Of a stretch of DNA of 64,000 nt, positions 1-9,208 are shown piece by piece. A program made the translations under genes and the position numbers. The notes under the pieces are model-generated. The model searched no databases, was not told where the DNA came from, and worked only from the letters and a program-made list of their open reading frames with translations. The stretch's first letter is position 1. Each line of letters opens with the position of its first letter. The stretch comes from Pseudomonas putida (GTDB lineage: Bacteria; Pseudomonadota; Gammaproteobacteria; Pseudomonadales; Pseudomonadaceae). Where the stretch lies: assembly GCF_028682475.1 (NCBI RefSeq), contig NZ_JANHLE010000006.1:166770-230769 (forward strand), read 5' to 3'.

Positions 1-1370
1 ATCGCAGTTTCTACCCAGACCTGGGGCTGTCACGCGGCGTATTCTTCGACAAAGAGACCTTTGGCGAAGACAAACTGGTGAGCGGCGATCCGACACCGAT
101 GGTCGCTGACGATATCGCCCCAAAGCAGCTCAATGCCCGCTCGTTCCACGATTTCATCAACGATTTCCCCCTGCCCGAAAGCGACCGCAAGGCCTTGATC
201 AACCTGCACGAAGCGCCCAGGGATTACCTGGCGGGCAAGTCACTGGAGGACAAGACTGCCTACCTGGAGCGCACCAGCTACCGCGATTTTCTACTTAAGG
301 ACGTCGGTCTGTCGCCTACGGCCGTGAAATACTTCCAGGGTCGCACCAACGATTTCATGGCCTTGAGCATCGATACCGTGGCCGCCGCTGATGCTTACTA
401 TGTCGGCTTCCCCGGTTTCAGCGCGATGAACCTGGAGCCGATCGGCGAAGAAGCCCAGGCGGAAATGGAAGAGCCTTACATCTACCACTTCCCCGATGGC
501 AACGCCTCGCTGGCACGCTTGCTGGTGCGCAGCCTGATTCCGGCGGTGGCGCCCGGCCAGGACATGGACGACATTGTCCTGGCCAGCTTCGACTACAGCC
601 AGCTCGACCGCACCGGGCAGCCGGTACGTCTGCGCCTGAACAGCACTGCAGTCAGCGTGCGCAATACCGCTGGCGCCGTGAATATCGGCTACAGCCGCGG
701 CGGGCAACTGGCTCAGGTACGCGGCAAGCACTGTGTCCTGGCGTGCTACAACATGATGATCCCGTACCTGCTGCGCGACCTGTCGGCCGAGCAGGCGCAT
801 GCCTTGAGCCAGAATGTGAAGTTTCCGTTGGTGTACACCAAGGTCATCGTGCGCAACTGGCAGGCTTTCCAGAAGCTTGGCGTGCATGAAATCTACGCCG
901 CCACGCAACCTTACAGCCGGATCAAACTGGACTACCCGGTAAGCATGGGTGGTTATGAGCATCCCCGCGATCCGACACAGCCTATCGGCCTGCACATGGT
1001 CTACGTACCGACCAGCCCTGATAGCGGCATGAACAGCCGCGACCAGGCCCGCGCCGGGCGCGGGCGACTGTATGGCACGCCATTTGAAATGCTGGAAAGC
1101 CAGTTGCGCGAACAATTGCAGCGCATGCTGGGTCCTGGTGGCTTCGATCACGAGCGCGACATTCTGGCGATCACCGTCAACCGCTGGCCGCATGGTTATG
1201 CCTGTTTTACCAATACCCTGTACGACGATCCTGAGCAGACCGAACAGTGGATGGAACTGGCACGCAAGCCTGTGGGCAAGGTCAGTATTGCTAACTCGGA
1301 TGCGGCCTGGAGTGCATATGCCCATGCGGCAATTGATGAGGCCTGGCGGGCTGTAGGGGAACTGGCTTAG
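1..1370 (+). CDS. Spermidine-dehydrogenase-like FAD/NAD(P)-binding oxidoreductase, C-terminal part
   Basis: The frame is open from the left edge (base 3) to the TAG at 1368-1370, giving about 455 residues. The in-frame sequence before the first internal GTG (78) reads as ordinary protein, so the N-terminus with the Rossmann FAD site lies outside the window. The text (DFINDFPLP, YVGFPGFSAMN, YHFPDGNASLARLLVR, a C-terminal IANSDAAW) resembles the SpdH family of periplasmic flavin amine dehydrogenases, which oxidise spermidine. The family call rests on overall resemblance. The substrate is inferred; a more general flavin amine oxidoreductase is the alternative. It is followed by a REP pair separating it from the convergent OYE gene. 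Confidence 0.55.
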   Translation, partial: RSFYPDLGLSRGVFFDKETFGEDKLVSGDPTPMVADDIAPKQLNARSFHDFINDFPLPESDRKALINLHEAPRDYLAGKSLEDKTAYLERTSYRDFLLKDVGLSPTAVKYFQGRTNDFMALSIDTVAAADAYYVGFPGFSAMNLEPIGEEAQAEMEEPYIYHFPDGNASLARLLVRSLIPAVAPGQDMDDIVLASFDYSQLDRTGQPVRLRLNSTAVSVRNTAGAVNIGYSRGGQLAQVRGKHCVLACYNMMIPYLLRDLSAEQAHALSQNVKFPLVYTKVIVRNWQAFQKLGVHEIYAATQPYSRIKLDYPVSMGGYEHPRDPTQPIGLHMVYVPTSPDSGMNSRDQARAGRGRLYGTPFEMLESQLREQLQRMLGPGGFDHERDILAITVNRWPHGYACFTNTLYDDPEQTEQWMELARKPVGKVSIANSDAAWSAYAHAAIDEAWRAVGELA

Positions 1371-1376
1371 CTACGC

Positions 1377-1442
1377 ATCGCGGGGCAAGCCCGCTCCCAC
1401 CGGTCCGCTGAAATCCCGGTGGGAGCGGGCTTGCCCCGCGAT
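1377..1442. repeat. REP inverted pair (type A)
   Basis: Two inverted copies of the GCGGGGCAAGCCCGCTCCCAC element (1377-1400 and 1419-1442) separated by 18 bases. They lie between two convergent genes, where the hairpin may also protect or terminate transcripts. Confidence 0.9.
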
Positions 1443-2549
1443 TCAATCACGCAGATCAGACTCGTGAATCGGTTGTTCACGACTGGTCGCCCGCTGGTAT
1501 TGGGCCGGCCAGGTCGCCTTGTTGCCGCCCAGATCATCATCGGCGTGCAACGGCCAGTACGGATCGCGCAGCAGCTCCCGCGCCAGGAAAATGATATCGG
1601 CCTGCGCCGTGCGCAAGATGGTTTCAGCCTGCATCGGGTCAGTGATCATCCCGACCGTCCCCGTGGCAATCCCCGACTCTTCGCGCACCTTGGCGGCAAA
1701 CTGCGTCTGGTACCCCGGCCCGGTAGGAATCTCGGCGTTCACCGAAGTACCGCCGGAAGACACATCGATCAGGTCCACCCCCAGCTTGCGCAAGCGCTTG
1801 GCCAACTCCACGGTTTCATCCGGGTTCCAGCCATCTTCGACCCAATCGGTGGCCGATAGCCGCACGAACACCGGCAACTCCTCTGGCCAGACTTCCCGCA
1901 CCGCTTCAGTCACCTGCAAGGTCAGGCGAATGCGGTTTTCAAAATTGCTGCCGTAGTCGTCCCGACGCTGGTTGCTCAACGGTGACAGAAACTGATGCAG
2001 CAGATAGCCATGCGCCGCATGCACTTCAACCACTTTGAAACCCGCCGTCAATGCACGCTGCGCGGCGTCGACGAAGGCCTGAATCACCTCGTCGATCTGC
2101 GCTTTGCTCATCTCGACAGGCACGGTGTGCTGCGGATCGAAGGCGATTTTTGACGGACCGATCGGTACCCAGCCACCGTCTGCCGGCTTGACGCTGCCCT
2201 GCTTGCCCAACCAGGGCCGATAGGTGCTGGCCTTGCGTCCGGCATGCGCCAGTTGAATGCCGGGAACCGCGCCCTGAGCGGTAATAAAGCGGGTAATACG
2301 CTGCAGCGGCGGGATCTGCGCGTCATCCCACAGACCGAGGTCCTGGGCGGTGATCCGTCCGTCGGCAGTAACCGCCGTGGCCTCGGTGAAGATCAGCCCG
2401 GCACCGCCCACCGCGCGGCTGCCCAGATGGACCAGGTGCCAGTCATTGGCCAGGCCATCGACACTGGAATACTGGCACATGGGTGAAACGGCGATGCGGT
2501 TGGGCAGCGTCAGGTGGCGCAGGGTATAGGGTGCAAGCAGCAAGCTCAT
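1443..2549 (-). CDS. NADH:flavin oxidoreductase, old yellow enzyme family (XenA/YqjM type)
   Basis: A 368-residue FMN-binding TIM-barrel ene-reductase. Cys25 in SPMCQY matches the redox-tuning cysteine of the XenA/YqjM subclass, and His177/His180 in EVHAAHGYL match the pair that binds the substrate carbonyl or nitro group. The segment after it, FLSPLSNQRRDDYGS, is diagnostic for the YqjM branch. Such enzymes reduce activated alkenes, nitrate esters and other electrophiles with NAD(P)H in the cytoplasm. The length matches XenA (about 363). The gene stands alone, upstream gap 117 bases to recJ. The physiological substrate cannot be told from sequence. Confidence 0.85.
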   Translation of the reverse strand: MSLLLAPYTLRHLTLPNRIAVSPMCQYSSVDGLANDWHLVHLGSRAVGGAGLIFTEATAVTADGRITAQDLGLWDDAQIPPLQRITRFITAQGAVPGIQLAHAGRKASTYRPWLGKQGSVKPADGGWVPIGPSKIAFDPQHTVPVEMSKAQIDEVIQAFVDAAQRALTAGFKVVEVHAAHGYLLHQFLSPLSNQRRDDYGSNFENRIRLTLQVTEAVREVWPEELPVFVRLSATDWVEDGWNPDETVELAKRLRKLGVDLIDVSSGGTSVNAEIPTGPGYQTQFAAKVREESGIATGTVGMITDPMQAETILRTAQADIIFLARELLRDPYWPLHADDDLGGNKATWPAQYQRATSREQPIHESDLRD

Positions 2550-2666
2550 GGGGCACCTCTCAAATCAAGTGGTAAGGCTCCAGTTGGTTGACCGGCCGAC
2601 CACAGAATCTTCCCCGCAGGTTCTTCAACCAATCATTCTGAGCCTAGACCACTTTGCCCCTTGAGT

Positions 2667-4376
2667 TCAGCGCGGCTCGATATGCGCGATCATCAACTGC
2701 ACGCTTTCCTGGCCACGGAACTCGTTGACGTCGAGCTTGTACGCCAGTTCGACCCAACGCACCGTCGGGTTGGGCCAGATTTCGCGATCGACACCAAAGG
2801 CGATGCCATCGAGCTTGACCGAACCGCACTCGCTCTTGAGCACCACTTTCAGGTGCCGCTCGCCCACTACCCGTTGCTCGACCAACTGAAACACTCCATG
2901 GAACAGCGGTTCGGGGAAGTGCTGGCCCCACGGCCCGGCGTGACGCAAGGCGCGCGCCAGTTCCAGGTGAAACTCTTCGACCGCCAGACTGCCATCGGAC
3001 AGCAGGCGACCGGTCAAGTCGTCTTCGCACAACTGCCTGCGCACTTCTTCATCGAAGGCCTGGGCAAACGCCGGGAAGTTATCGGCCGGCAAGGACAGCC
3101 CGGCCGCCATGGCATGGCCACCGAACTTGCTGATCAGCTGCGGATGCTGTGCTGCCACCGCGTCCAGGGCATCGCGGATATGAAAGCCTGGCACCGAACG
3201 GGCCGAGCCCTTGAGCATGCCTTCGCCGGCATCGGCAAAGGCGATGGTCGGCCGGTGGTAACGCTCCTTGAGCCGCGAGGCGAGGATACCGATCACGCCC
3301 TGGTGCCAGTCCGGCTCGAACAGGCACAGACCGAACGGCATCGATTCCAGAGGCAGGTCCTTGAGCTGGGCCAGTGCTTCACGCTGCATGCCCTGTTCGA
3401 TCGACTTGCGATCCTGGTTCAGCTCATCCAGTTGCCCAGCCATTTCCCGCGCCAGGTTCGGGTCGTCACTGAGCAGGCACTCGATGCCCAGGCTCATGTC
3501 GTCCAGACGACCGGCGGCGTTCAGGCGTGGGCCGAGGATGAAGCCGAGGTCCGTGGAGGTGATACGCACATGATCACGCCGCGCCACCTCAAGGATGGCC
3601 TTGAGCCCGGGCCGCGCCCGCCCTGCCCTGATCCGCTCGAGGCCTTGATGCACCAGGATGCGGTTATTGGCATCTAGTGGCACCACGTCAGCAACGCTGC
3701 CCAGGGCGACCAGATCGAGCAGTTCGCCGATATTCGGTTGGGGTGCGTTGTCGTAGTGTCCGAGGCTGCGCAAGCGTGCGCGCAAGGCCATCAGCACATA
3801 GAAGATCACCCCGACCCCGGCCAGCGCCTTGCTCGGGAACTCGCAGCCAGGCTGGTTGGGGTTGACGATGGCATCGGCTGCCGGCAGTTCATGGCCTGGC
3901 AAGTGGTGATCGGTGACCAGCACTTTCAAACCGGCCGCCTTGGCCGCCGCTACGCCTTCGACGCTGGAGATACCGTTGTCCACGGTAATCAGCAGTTGCG
4001 GCTGACGCTCCAGGGCGACCTGGACGATCTCCGGGGTCAGGCCGTAACCATATTCGAAGCGATTGGGCACCAGGTAATCGACATGGGCGGCACCCAGCAA
4101 ACGTAGCCCCAACACCCCTACCGTGCTGGCAGTCGCACCATCGGCATCGAAGTCGCCGACGATCAGGATGCGCTGGCGCTGAGCCAGGGCCTCGACCAGC
4201 AGGTCTACCGCCGCGTCGATACCTTTGAGCTGCTGGTAAGGCAACAGGCGTGCCAGGCTTTTGTCCAGTTCCGCGGCGCTGTGCACGCCGCGAGCGGCGT
4301 ACAGCCGGGTCAGCAGTGGCGGCAGGTCGCCAAGGAACGGCAAGGTGTCCGGCAGGGGACGTGGTTCGATACGCAT
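2667..4376 (-). CDS. recJ: Single-stranded-DNA-specific 5'-3' exonuclease RecJ
   Basis: A 569-residue protein of the DHH phosphoesterase superfamily that degrades single-stranded DNA 5' to 3' in recombinational and mismatch repair. Metal-binding motifs are visible: DFDADG (75-80), DNG (133-135) and TDHH (155-158). The C-terminal half carries the DHHA1 and OB-type regions. I place the start at MRIEPRPLPD (4376), four bases after the yaeQ stop. The frame stays open 20 codons further, but that stretch lies inside yaeQ. The length agrees with known RecJ proteins (about 570-577). It is probably cotranscribed with yaeQ. Confidence 0.95.
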   Translation of the reverse strand: MRIEPRPLPDTLPFLGDLPPLLTRLYAARGVHSAAELDKSLARLLPYQQLKGIDAAVDLLVEALAQRQRILIVGDFDADGATASTVGVLGLRLLGAAHVDYLVPNRFEYGYGLTPEIVQVALERQPQLLITVDNGISSVEGVAAAKAAGLKVLVTDHHLPGHELPAADAIVNPNQPGCEFPSKALAGVGVIFYVLMALRARLRSLGHYDNAPQPNIGELLDLVALGSVADVVPLDANNRILVHQGLERIRAGRARPGLKAILEVARRDHVRITSTDLGFILGPRLNAAGRLDDMSLGIECLLSDDPNLAREMAGQLDELNQDRKSIEQGMQREALAQLKDLPLESMPFGLCLFEPDWHQGVIGILASRLKERYHRPTIAFADAGEGMLKGSARSVPGFHIRDALDAVAAQHPQLISKFGGHAMAAGLSLPADNFPAFAQAFDEEVRRQLCEDDLTGRLLSDGSLAVEEFHLELARALRHAGPWGQHFPEPLFHGVFQLVEQRVVGERHLKVVLKSECGSVKLDGIAFGVDREIWPNPTVRWVELAYKLDVNEFRGQESVQLMIAHIEPR

Positions 4377-4380
4377 ACAG

Positions 4381-4923
4381 TCAGCCGCGCTCGCCCAGCA
4401 GCCACTGCAGCTGGACTTCATGCTGACCACGGTCATCAGTGACGAAGATCGTGCCTTCGCTGATCATCACGTCCCACTTGATTGCACGCGGCATGTCGGT
4501 GGCCAGGGTTTCCAGCACCTCTTGCGGTACAGCAGCGATGTTCAGGTTCTTGAGGTTCTTGACCGCCGGAATAACCTTGTTCTCCCATACGCGCAGGCTG
4601 CCATAGGCCAGCAGGCTGGTGCGCTCGGTGCGGCGTGAACACCAGGTCAGGCGTTCGGCATCCGGTTGCCCCACTTCAATCCAGTGCAGGATACGGTCGT
4701 CCAGGCTTTTTTCCCACAGCGCGGCTTCGTCCACATCCGACAGACCCCGACCGAAGCTCAGTTGCTCGTTGTACCACAGGGCGTAGGCCAGCAGCCGTAC
4801 GGCCATGCGCTCCTCGGTTTCCGACGGGTGACGAGCAATAGTCTGCTTGACGCTTTCGTACACGCCGCGGTCGAGGTCGGTGAGGTTCAGTTCAAACTTG
4901 TAGGTGGTGGAAGGCTGGGCCAT
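4381..4923 (-). CDS. yaeQ: YaeQ family protein
   Basis: A 180-residue protein that matches the YaeQ family in length (about 181) and text (TTYKFELNLTDLDRGVYE, HPSETEERMAVRLLAYALW, WIEVGQPD). The family has a PD-(D/E)XK nuclease-like fold. E. coli YaeQ was linked to suppression of rfaH defects, but its biochemical role is not established. It lies four bases upstream of recJ on the same strand, so the two are likely one transcript. A repair-related role is only suggested by that neighbour. Confidence 0.9.
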   Translation of the reverse strand: MAQPSTTYKFELNLTDLDRGVYESVKQTIARHPSETEERMAVRLLAYALWYNEQLSFGRGLSDVDEAALWEKSLDDRILHWIEVGQPDAERLTWCSRRTERTSLLAYGSLRVWENKVIPAVKNLKNLNIAAVPQEVLETLATDMPRAIKWDVMISEGTIFVTDDRGQHEVQLQWLLGERG

Positions 4924-5053
4924 GGACGGGCTTCTTGCGGCAAGGAAAGTCGCCCAGTCTAACCGATCCGTATGTTCCTTGCGCCGCGGCAGTATCTGGG
5001 CGCGCTCAGCTATGATAAAAACGGGGGCTCAGACCAGCTGCCACGGACGCCTC

Positions 5054-6253
5054 ATGCCTACGCCCAGCAAACCCCTCGCCGGCCTCAAAGTCATCGAACT
5101 CGGCACCTTGATCGCCGGCCCGTTTGCCTCGCGCATCTGCGCCGAATTCGGTGCCCAGGTGATCAAGGTCGAATCGCCCGATGGCGGCGACCCGCTGCGC
5201 AAATGGCGCAAGCTGTACGAGGGCACTTCGCTGTGGTGGTTCGTCCAGGCCCGCAACAAACAGTCGCTGACCCTCAACCTCAAGCATGCCGAAGGCATCG
5301 AGATCCTGAAAAAGCTGCTGGCCGATGCCGACATTCTGATCGAGAACTTCCGTCCAGGTGTGCTGGAAAAACTCGGCCTGGGCTGGGACACCTTGCACAG
5401 CCTGAACCCGAAGCTGGTCATGGTGCGCCTGTCCGGATTCGGCCAGACCGGGCCGATGAAAGATCAGCCGGGCTTTGGCGCGGTCGGGGAATCGATGGGC
5501 GGCCTGCGCTACATCACCGGTTTCGAGGACCGCCCACCGGTACGCACCGGCATTTCCATCGGCGACTCGATTGCCGCGCTCTGGGGGGTGATCGGCGCCT
5601 TGATGGCTTTGCGTCATCGCGAGGTCAATGGCGGTGCGGGCCAAGTAGTGGATGTTGCCTTGTACGAGGCGATTTTCGCGATGATGGAAAGCATGGTGCC
5701 CGAGTTCGACGTATTCGGTTTTATCCGTGAGCGTACCGGCAACATCATGCCCGGCATCACCCCTTCGTCGATTCACACCAGCGCCGACGGCAAGCATGTG
5801 CAGATCGGTGCCAACGGCGATGCGATCTTCAAGCGCTTCATGCAGGCCATCGGTCGCCAGGACCTGGCCGATGATCCAGCGCTTGCCAGTAACGATGGCC
5901 GCGATCTGCGCCGCGACGAGCTGTATGCGGTCATCGACCGCTGGGCCCGTAGCGTGCCGCTGGATGCGCTGATGCAGGTGCTCAACGATGCCCAGGTCCC
6001 GGCCAGCCGTATCTTCAGCGCTGAAGACATGTTCAGCGATCCACAGTTTCTGGCCCGCGAAATGTTCCTCCAGGCCAAACTCCCCGACGGCAAGCCGTTC
6101 AAGATGCCCGGGATCGTGCCGAAGTTATCGGAAACGCCCGGTTCCAGCGAATGGGTCGGCCCTGAACTGGGCGCGCATACCGAACAACTGCTGGGTGAGC
6201 TGGGCTACGACGCAGCGGCCATTGCCCGCCTGCGCACGCAGGGCGCGGTGTGA
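5054..6253 (+). CDS. CaiB/BaiF family (class III) CoA-transferase
   Basis: A 399-residue class III CoA transferase. These enzymes move CoA between a CoA ester and a free carboxylic acid through an aspartyl intermediate. The N-terminal LAGLKVIELGTLIAGPF motif is typical, and Asp171 in GISIGDS sits where the catalytic aspartate is found. The frame is open back to 4904, but that part overlaps the divergent yaeQ. The ATG at 5054 begins the conserved domain and gives the usual family length. It stands alone and the acid it activates is unknown. Confidence 0.87.
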   Translation: MPTPSKPLAGLKVIELGTLIAGPFASRICAEFGAQVIKVESPDGGDPLRKWRKLYEGTSLWWFVQARNKQSLTLNLKHAEGIEILKKLLADADILIENFRPGVLEKLGLGWDTLHSLNPKLVMVRLSGFGQTGPMKDQPGFGAVGESMGGLRYITGFEDRPPVRTGISIGDSIAALWGVIGALMALRHREVNGGAGQVVDVALYEAIFAMMESMVPEFDVFGFIRERTGNIMPGITPSSIHTSADGKHVQIGANGDAIFKRFMQAIGRQDLADDPALASNDGRDLRRDELYAVIDRWARSVPLDALMQVLNDAQVPASRIFSAEDMFSDPQFLAREMFLQAKLPDGKPFKMPGIVPKLSETPGSSEWVGPELGAHTEQLLGELGYDAAAIARLRTQGAV

Positions 6254-6300
6254 AGCATCGCCTCTGACCCTGTTACCGGCCCGACGGTGGAGACTCGTAC

Positions 6301-7188
6301 ATGACCAAACGCAGGCGCCCGCGCTGCCGCACGCTGCTGGCCTTGATGCTGTGCACCCTGTTGGGTGCGAGCATGCCCGGAGTTGTCTCGGCCAAGGAGC
6401 GATTGCTTTGGGTGCTGCGCGACCTGCCACCGTTGACCGTCTTCGAAGGAACCGGCAAAGGCCAGGGTGTCGTCGATCAGTTGCTGCCCATGCTGATCGA
6501 GAAAATGCCTGAATACGACCACAGCGTCATGCGGGTCAACCGCGCACGTGGCAATCAGATGTTGCAAGAGGGCCGCCTGACGTGCGATCCCACCCTGCTG
6601 TGGACGCCCGAACGTGCCCGCTATGTGCACTTCTCACAACCGAGCCTGGGCATACTCAGCAGCGGTCTGGTGGTTCGCCAACAAGACCAGGCGTTACTGA
6701 CGCCTTACCTGAGAAACCAGGAAATCGACCTGCGTACATTGCTCACCAGCACATCGCTGAAACTGGGCGTCGTTGCCGAACGCAGCTACAGCCCGCCGGT
6801 CGATGCCTTGCTCAAGACCCTGTCGGACGAGACGCTCAGCCGTCACTATGGCAATGATGCTGTCAGCAACCTGCTGCAGATGCAAAAACGCCAGCGTTTG
6901 CAGCTGCTGCTCGGCTACTGGCCGGAGGCCCGCTACCTGATCCAGCAGCAAGGATGGACAACGGACGACTACCGGTTCTACCCAATCCAGGGCGTGGCAC
7001 GCTACCAGTTCATCCACGTCGGCTGTGCCGACACACCACTGGGACGCGAGGCCATCGGCCATATCGATCAACTGCTCAAATCCTTGCGCCGCGATACCCT
7101 GCCACACCTGTATTCGCAGTGGCTGGATCCGCACTTGCGTGAACTCTATCTGCAGGACAGCCGACAGTTTTTTCTTGACCGACCTTGA
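6301..7188 (+). CDS. Periplasmic solute-binding-protein-like protein (TIGR02285-like)
   Basis: A 295-residue protein with a clear signal peptide: basic MTKRRRPRCR, a hydrophobic stretch to about residue 25, and cleavage near VSA-KER. The mature part resembles the extracellular solute-binding protein family 3 fold (LLWVLRDLPPLTVFEG near the N-terminus, then WTPERARYVHFSQP). No ABC permease or ATPase lies nearby. Only 43 bases separate it from the RocA-like regulator, so the two are probably one operon. The nearby sensor kinase carries two domains of the same general fold, so this protein may belong to the signalling cassette; that is inference. Confidence 0.7.
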   Translation: MTKRRRPRCRTLLALMLCTLLGASMPGVVSAKERLLWVLRDLPPLTVFEGTGKGQGVVDQLLPMLIEKMPEYDHSVMRVNRARGNQMLQEGRLTCDPTLLWTPERARYVHFSQPSLGILSSGLVVRQQDQALLTPYLRNQEIDLRTLLTSTSLKLGVVAERSYSPPVDALLKTLSDETLSRHYGNDAVSNLLQMQKRQRLQLLLGYWPEARYLIQQQGWTTDDYRFYPIQGVARYQFIHVGCADTPLGREAIGHIDQLLKSLRRDTLPHLYSQWLDPHLRELYLQDSRQFFLDRP

Positions 7189-7231
7189 ACAGGCGATTAG
7201 AACCCCTGACGCTGGACAACCGGAGCCTGTT

Positions 7232-7894
7232 TTGAGTACTTCCCCCTTGCCGCCATTGCGCATCGTCCTGGCTGACGATCATCCGATCTTTCGTATCGGC
7301 TTGCAGGCCGTCCTCGAGCAGATACCGGGCGTGGCGGTAGTTGCACAAGCCGGTAGCCCGAATGAACTGCTGACTCATCTGCAAGGACTGGAATGTGATG
7401 TGCTGGTGACTGATTTCATGATGCCGGTCGGGCAGCAGAACGATGGCCTGAAACTGCTGGAGCAGATTCGCCGGCACTTCCCGCAACTGCCGATCCTGGT
7501 CGTGACCATGCTCAACAACGCCGGACTGTTCCGGGCAATGCTCGCCCTCGGTATAAACGGCTTGCTGAGCAAAGGCAGCCTGGCTGATGAGCTACCCCAG
7601 GCAATCAGTCGCCTGTCACAAGGCAAACCCTACCTGGCAGCCTCGGTTGAGCACCTGTTGCTACAGGACGGCGCGGTACGCGAAGACCAGATTGGTGTAC
7701 AGGACCCCCTCTCCCCCAAGGAACTTGAGGTTACCCGCCTGCTCGCCGTCGGCCACACGGTGAGCCAGATCGCAACGTTGCTCAACCGCAGCAAAAAGAC
7801 GGTCAGCACCCAGAAAACCAGTGCCATGCGCAAACTGGGAGTGGCCAATGATGCCGCGCTCTATCTCTACCTGCAGGAACACGGCCTGACCTGA
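7232..7894 (+). CDS. NarL/FixJ-family response regulator (RocA/BvgA-like)
   Basis: A 220-residue two-domain regulator. The receiver has the acidic pair Asp15-Asp16 (LADDHPIF) and phospho-acceptor Asp61 (LVTDFMMP). The C-terminal LuxR-type helix-turn-helix reads LSPKELEVTRLLAVGHTVSQ and on to about residue 210. I chose the TTG at 7232: GGAG lies seven bases upstream, and the receiver begins at once. The ATG at 7025 would add 69 residues lying within the preceding gene. Convergent RocR-like and RocS-like genes follow, matching the order of the Roc/Sad systems of P. aeruginosa. It probably receives phosphate from that kinase. Confidence 0.85.
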   Translation: MSTSPLPPLRIVLADDHPIFRIGLQAVLEQIPGVAVVAQAGSPNELLTHLQGLECDVLVTDFMMPVGQQNDGLKLLEQIRRHFPQLPILVVTMLNNAGLFRAMLALGINGLLSKGSLADELPQAISRLSQGKPYLAASVEHLLLQDGAVREDQIGVQDPLSPKELEVTRLLAVGHTVSQIATLLNRSKKTVSTQKTSAMRKLGVANDAALYLYLQEHGLT

Positions 7895-7902
7895 GTGATG
7901 GG

Positions 7903-9129
7903 TCAGGCATAAGCCCGTTGCGTGCAGCCTGCACTGTTGCGCGCGCCGATCCAGTCGATCAGTTCGGCCCCCGGCATTGGCCGGGCGATGAAATAGCCCT
8001 GCATGACCGGATGCCCGAGATCCTTGATTGCCAGCAGATCGTCAGCTGTCTCCACCCCTTCGACCACCACGTTCAGGCTCATGCGTTGTGCCATCATCAT
8101 GGCTCCCGCCACCACGGCAGCTTTGCGGCCATCATGGGCCATGCCGCGGACAAACTCGCTGGGTAGTTTCAACTCGCTGAACGGCAGTTCCAGCAAGCGC
8201 TGCACGTTGGAAACCCCCATGCCGAAATCGTCGATGGACAACTGGCATCCGAGAATGCGCAAATGCAGCAGGCCTTGGAGTTGCTGGTTGTTCAGGGTAT
8301 TGCCAGCGGTCTCGACAATTTCCAGGGTCAAGGCGCTGGCCGCAACAGCATGGCGCTCCAGTGCCGCTTTGACCTGATCGTGGAAGTCATCGCGCTGGAG
8401 TAGATACGGGGCGATGTTCACCGCTACTGGCAACACTTTTCCTGTGCGCGACTGGAACTGCGCACTGAATGCCAGGGCCTGGTCAAGCACGCGCCAACTC
8501 AGCACATCAAACAGGTCGGCGCCTTCGATGAGCGGAAAAAACTGCGCCGGCGACAGAATTCCCAGATCGGGATGCTGCCAGCGCACCAGCGCTTCAACCC
8601 CCACCAGCTTGCCGTCAAAACAGACCTTGGGTTGATAGTGCGCCACCCACTGGTCCTGGCTGGCGGCCAGCTCTGCCGCTGTCAGACTGAGCAATTGAGG
8701 ATACTGCGGCGGCCCGGCAGCCGGCAGTTCAGCAGGGTCTTGTTCCAGGTAACGGCGCAGCAACTGATGCAGGACCAGGCTGGTGGCTGGTTTCTCGATA
8801 CAGCCCAGCACGTTCAGCCCCAGGTTCCGGGCCAGCGCACCCACGCTGTCGATCACACAGGGCTCGGCCCCGCTGAGGATCACCAAGGCTGCCGCCAATT
8901 GATGCTCGGCCAGGTGACGAATCAATGCCAGTCCGTCCGCACCGTCCATCTGTAAGTCACAAATGGCAATATCGACCCGGCCGCGTCGCGACAGGGTCTG
9001 ACAGGCCGCCTCAACAGAATCGGCGGTCAGTACATCAAACACGCCATTGGCGTTGAGCATTTGATGCAATGCCATCAGTTGAAAGGGATGGTCCTCGAGA
9101 ATCAGAACCTTGAGTGAGTGCATGAGCAT
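7903..9129 (-). CDS. Response regulator with EAL c-di-GMP phosphodiesterase domain (RocR-like)
   Basis: A 408-residue REC-EAL protein. Receiver: Glu12/Asp13 and phospho-acceptor Asp58 (ICDLQMDG). EAL domain from about 155: Glu179-Ala-Leu, Asn238, Glu270, Asp300-Asp301 (SIDDFGMG), Lys321, Glu357 and Gln377. These correspond with near-constant spacing to the eight catalytic residues described for P. aeruginosa RocR, so an active phosphodiesterase degrading c-di-GMP is expected. It lies downstream of the hybrid kinase on the same strand with 79 bases between. A second ATG two codons in (9123) is an equally possible start. In the Roc model RocR competes with RocA for signal from RocS. Confidence 0.87.
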   Translation of the reverse strand: MLMHSLKVLILEDHPFQLMALHQMLNANGVFDVLTADSVEAACQTLSRRGRVDIAICDLQMDGADGLALIRHLAEHQLAAALVILSGAEPCVIDSVGALARNLGLNVLGCIEKPATSLVLHQLLRRYLEQDPAELPAAGPPQYPQLLSLTAAELAASQDQWVAHYQPKVCFDGKLVGVEALVRWQHPDLGILSPAQFFPLIEGADLFDVLSWRVLDQALAFSAQFQSRTGKVLPVAVNIAPYLLQRDDFHDQVKAALERHAVAASALTLEIVETAGNTLNNQQLQGLLHLRILGCQLSIDDFGMGVSNVQRLLELPFSELKLPSEFVRGMAHDGRKAAVVAGAMMMAQRMSLNVVVEGVETADDLLAIKDLGHPVMQGYFIARPMPGAELIDWIGARNSAGCTQRAYA

Positions 9130-9208
9130 TACCCCGCAGTTGCAGTCATGTGCGACAGCACGGGCGCTACTCTAGGCAAATACGTCCCTGCAACCTATCG
9201 GACAAGTC

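Noticed and set aside
7903..9129. RocR-like protein judged inactive because the aspartate after the catalytic Lys (KID in many EAL proteins) is Pro323
   Set aside because: That position is not among the eight residues reported as needed in RocR, and those are all present.
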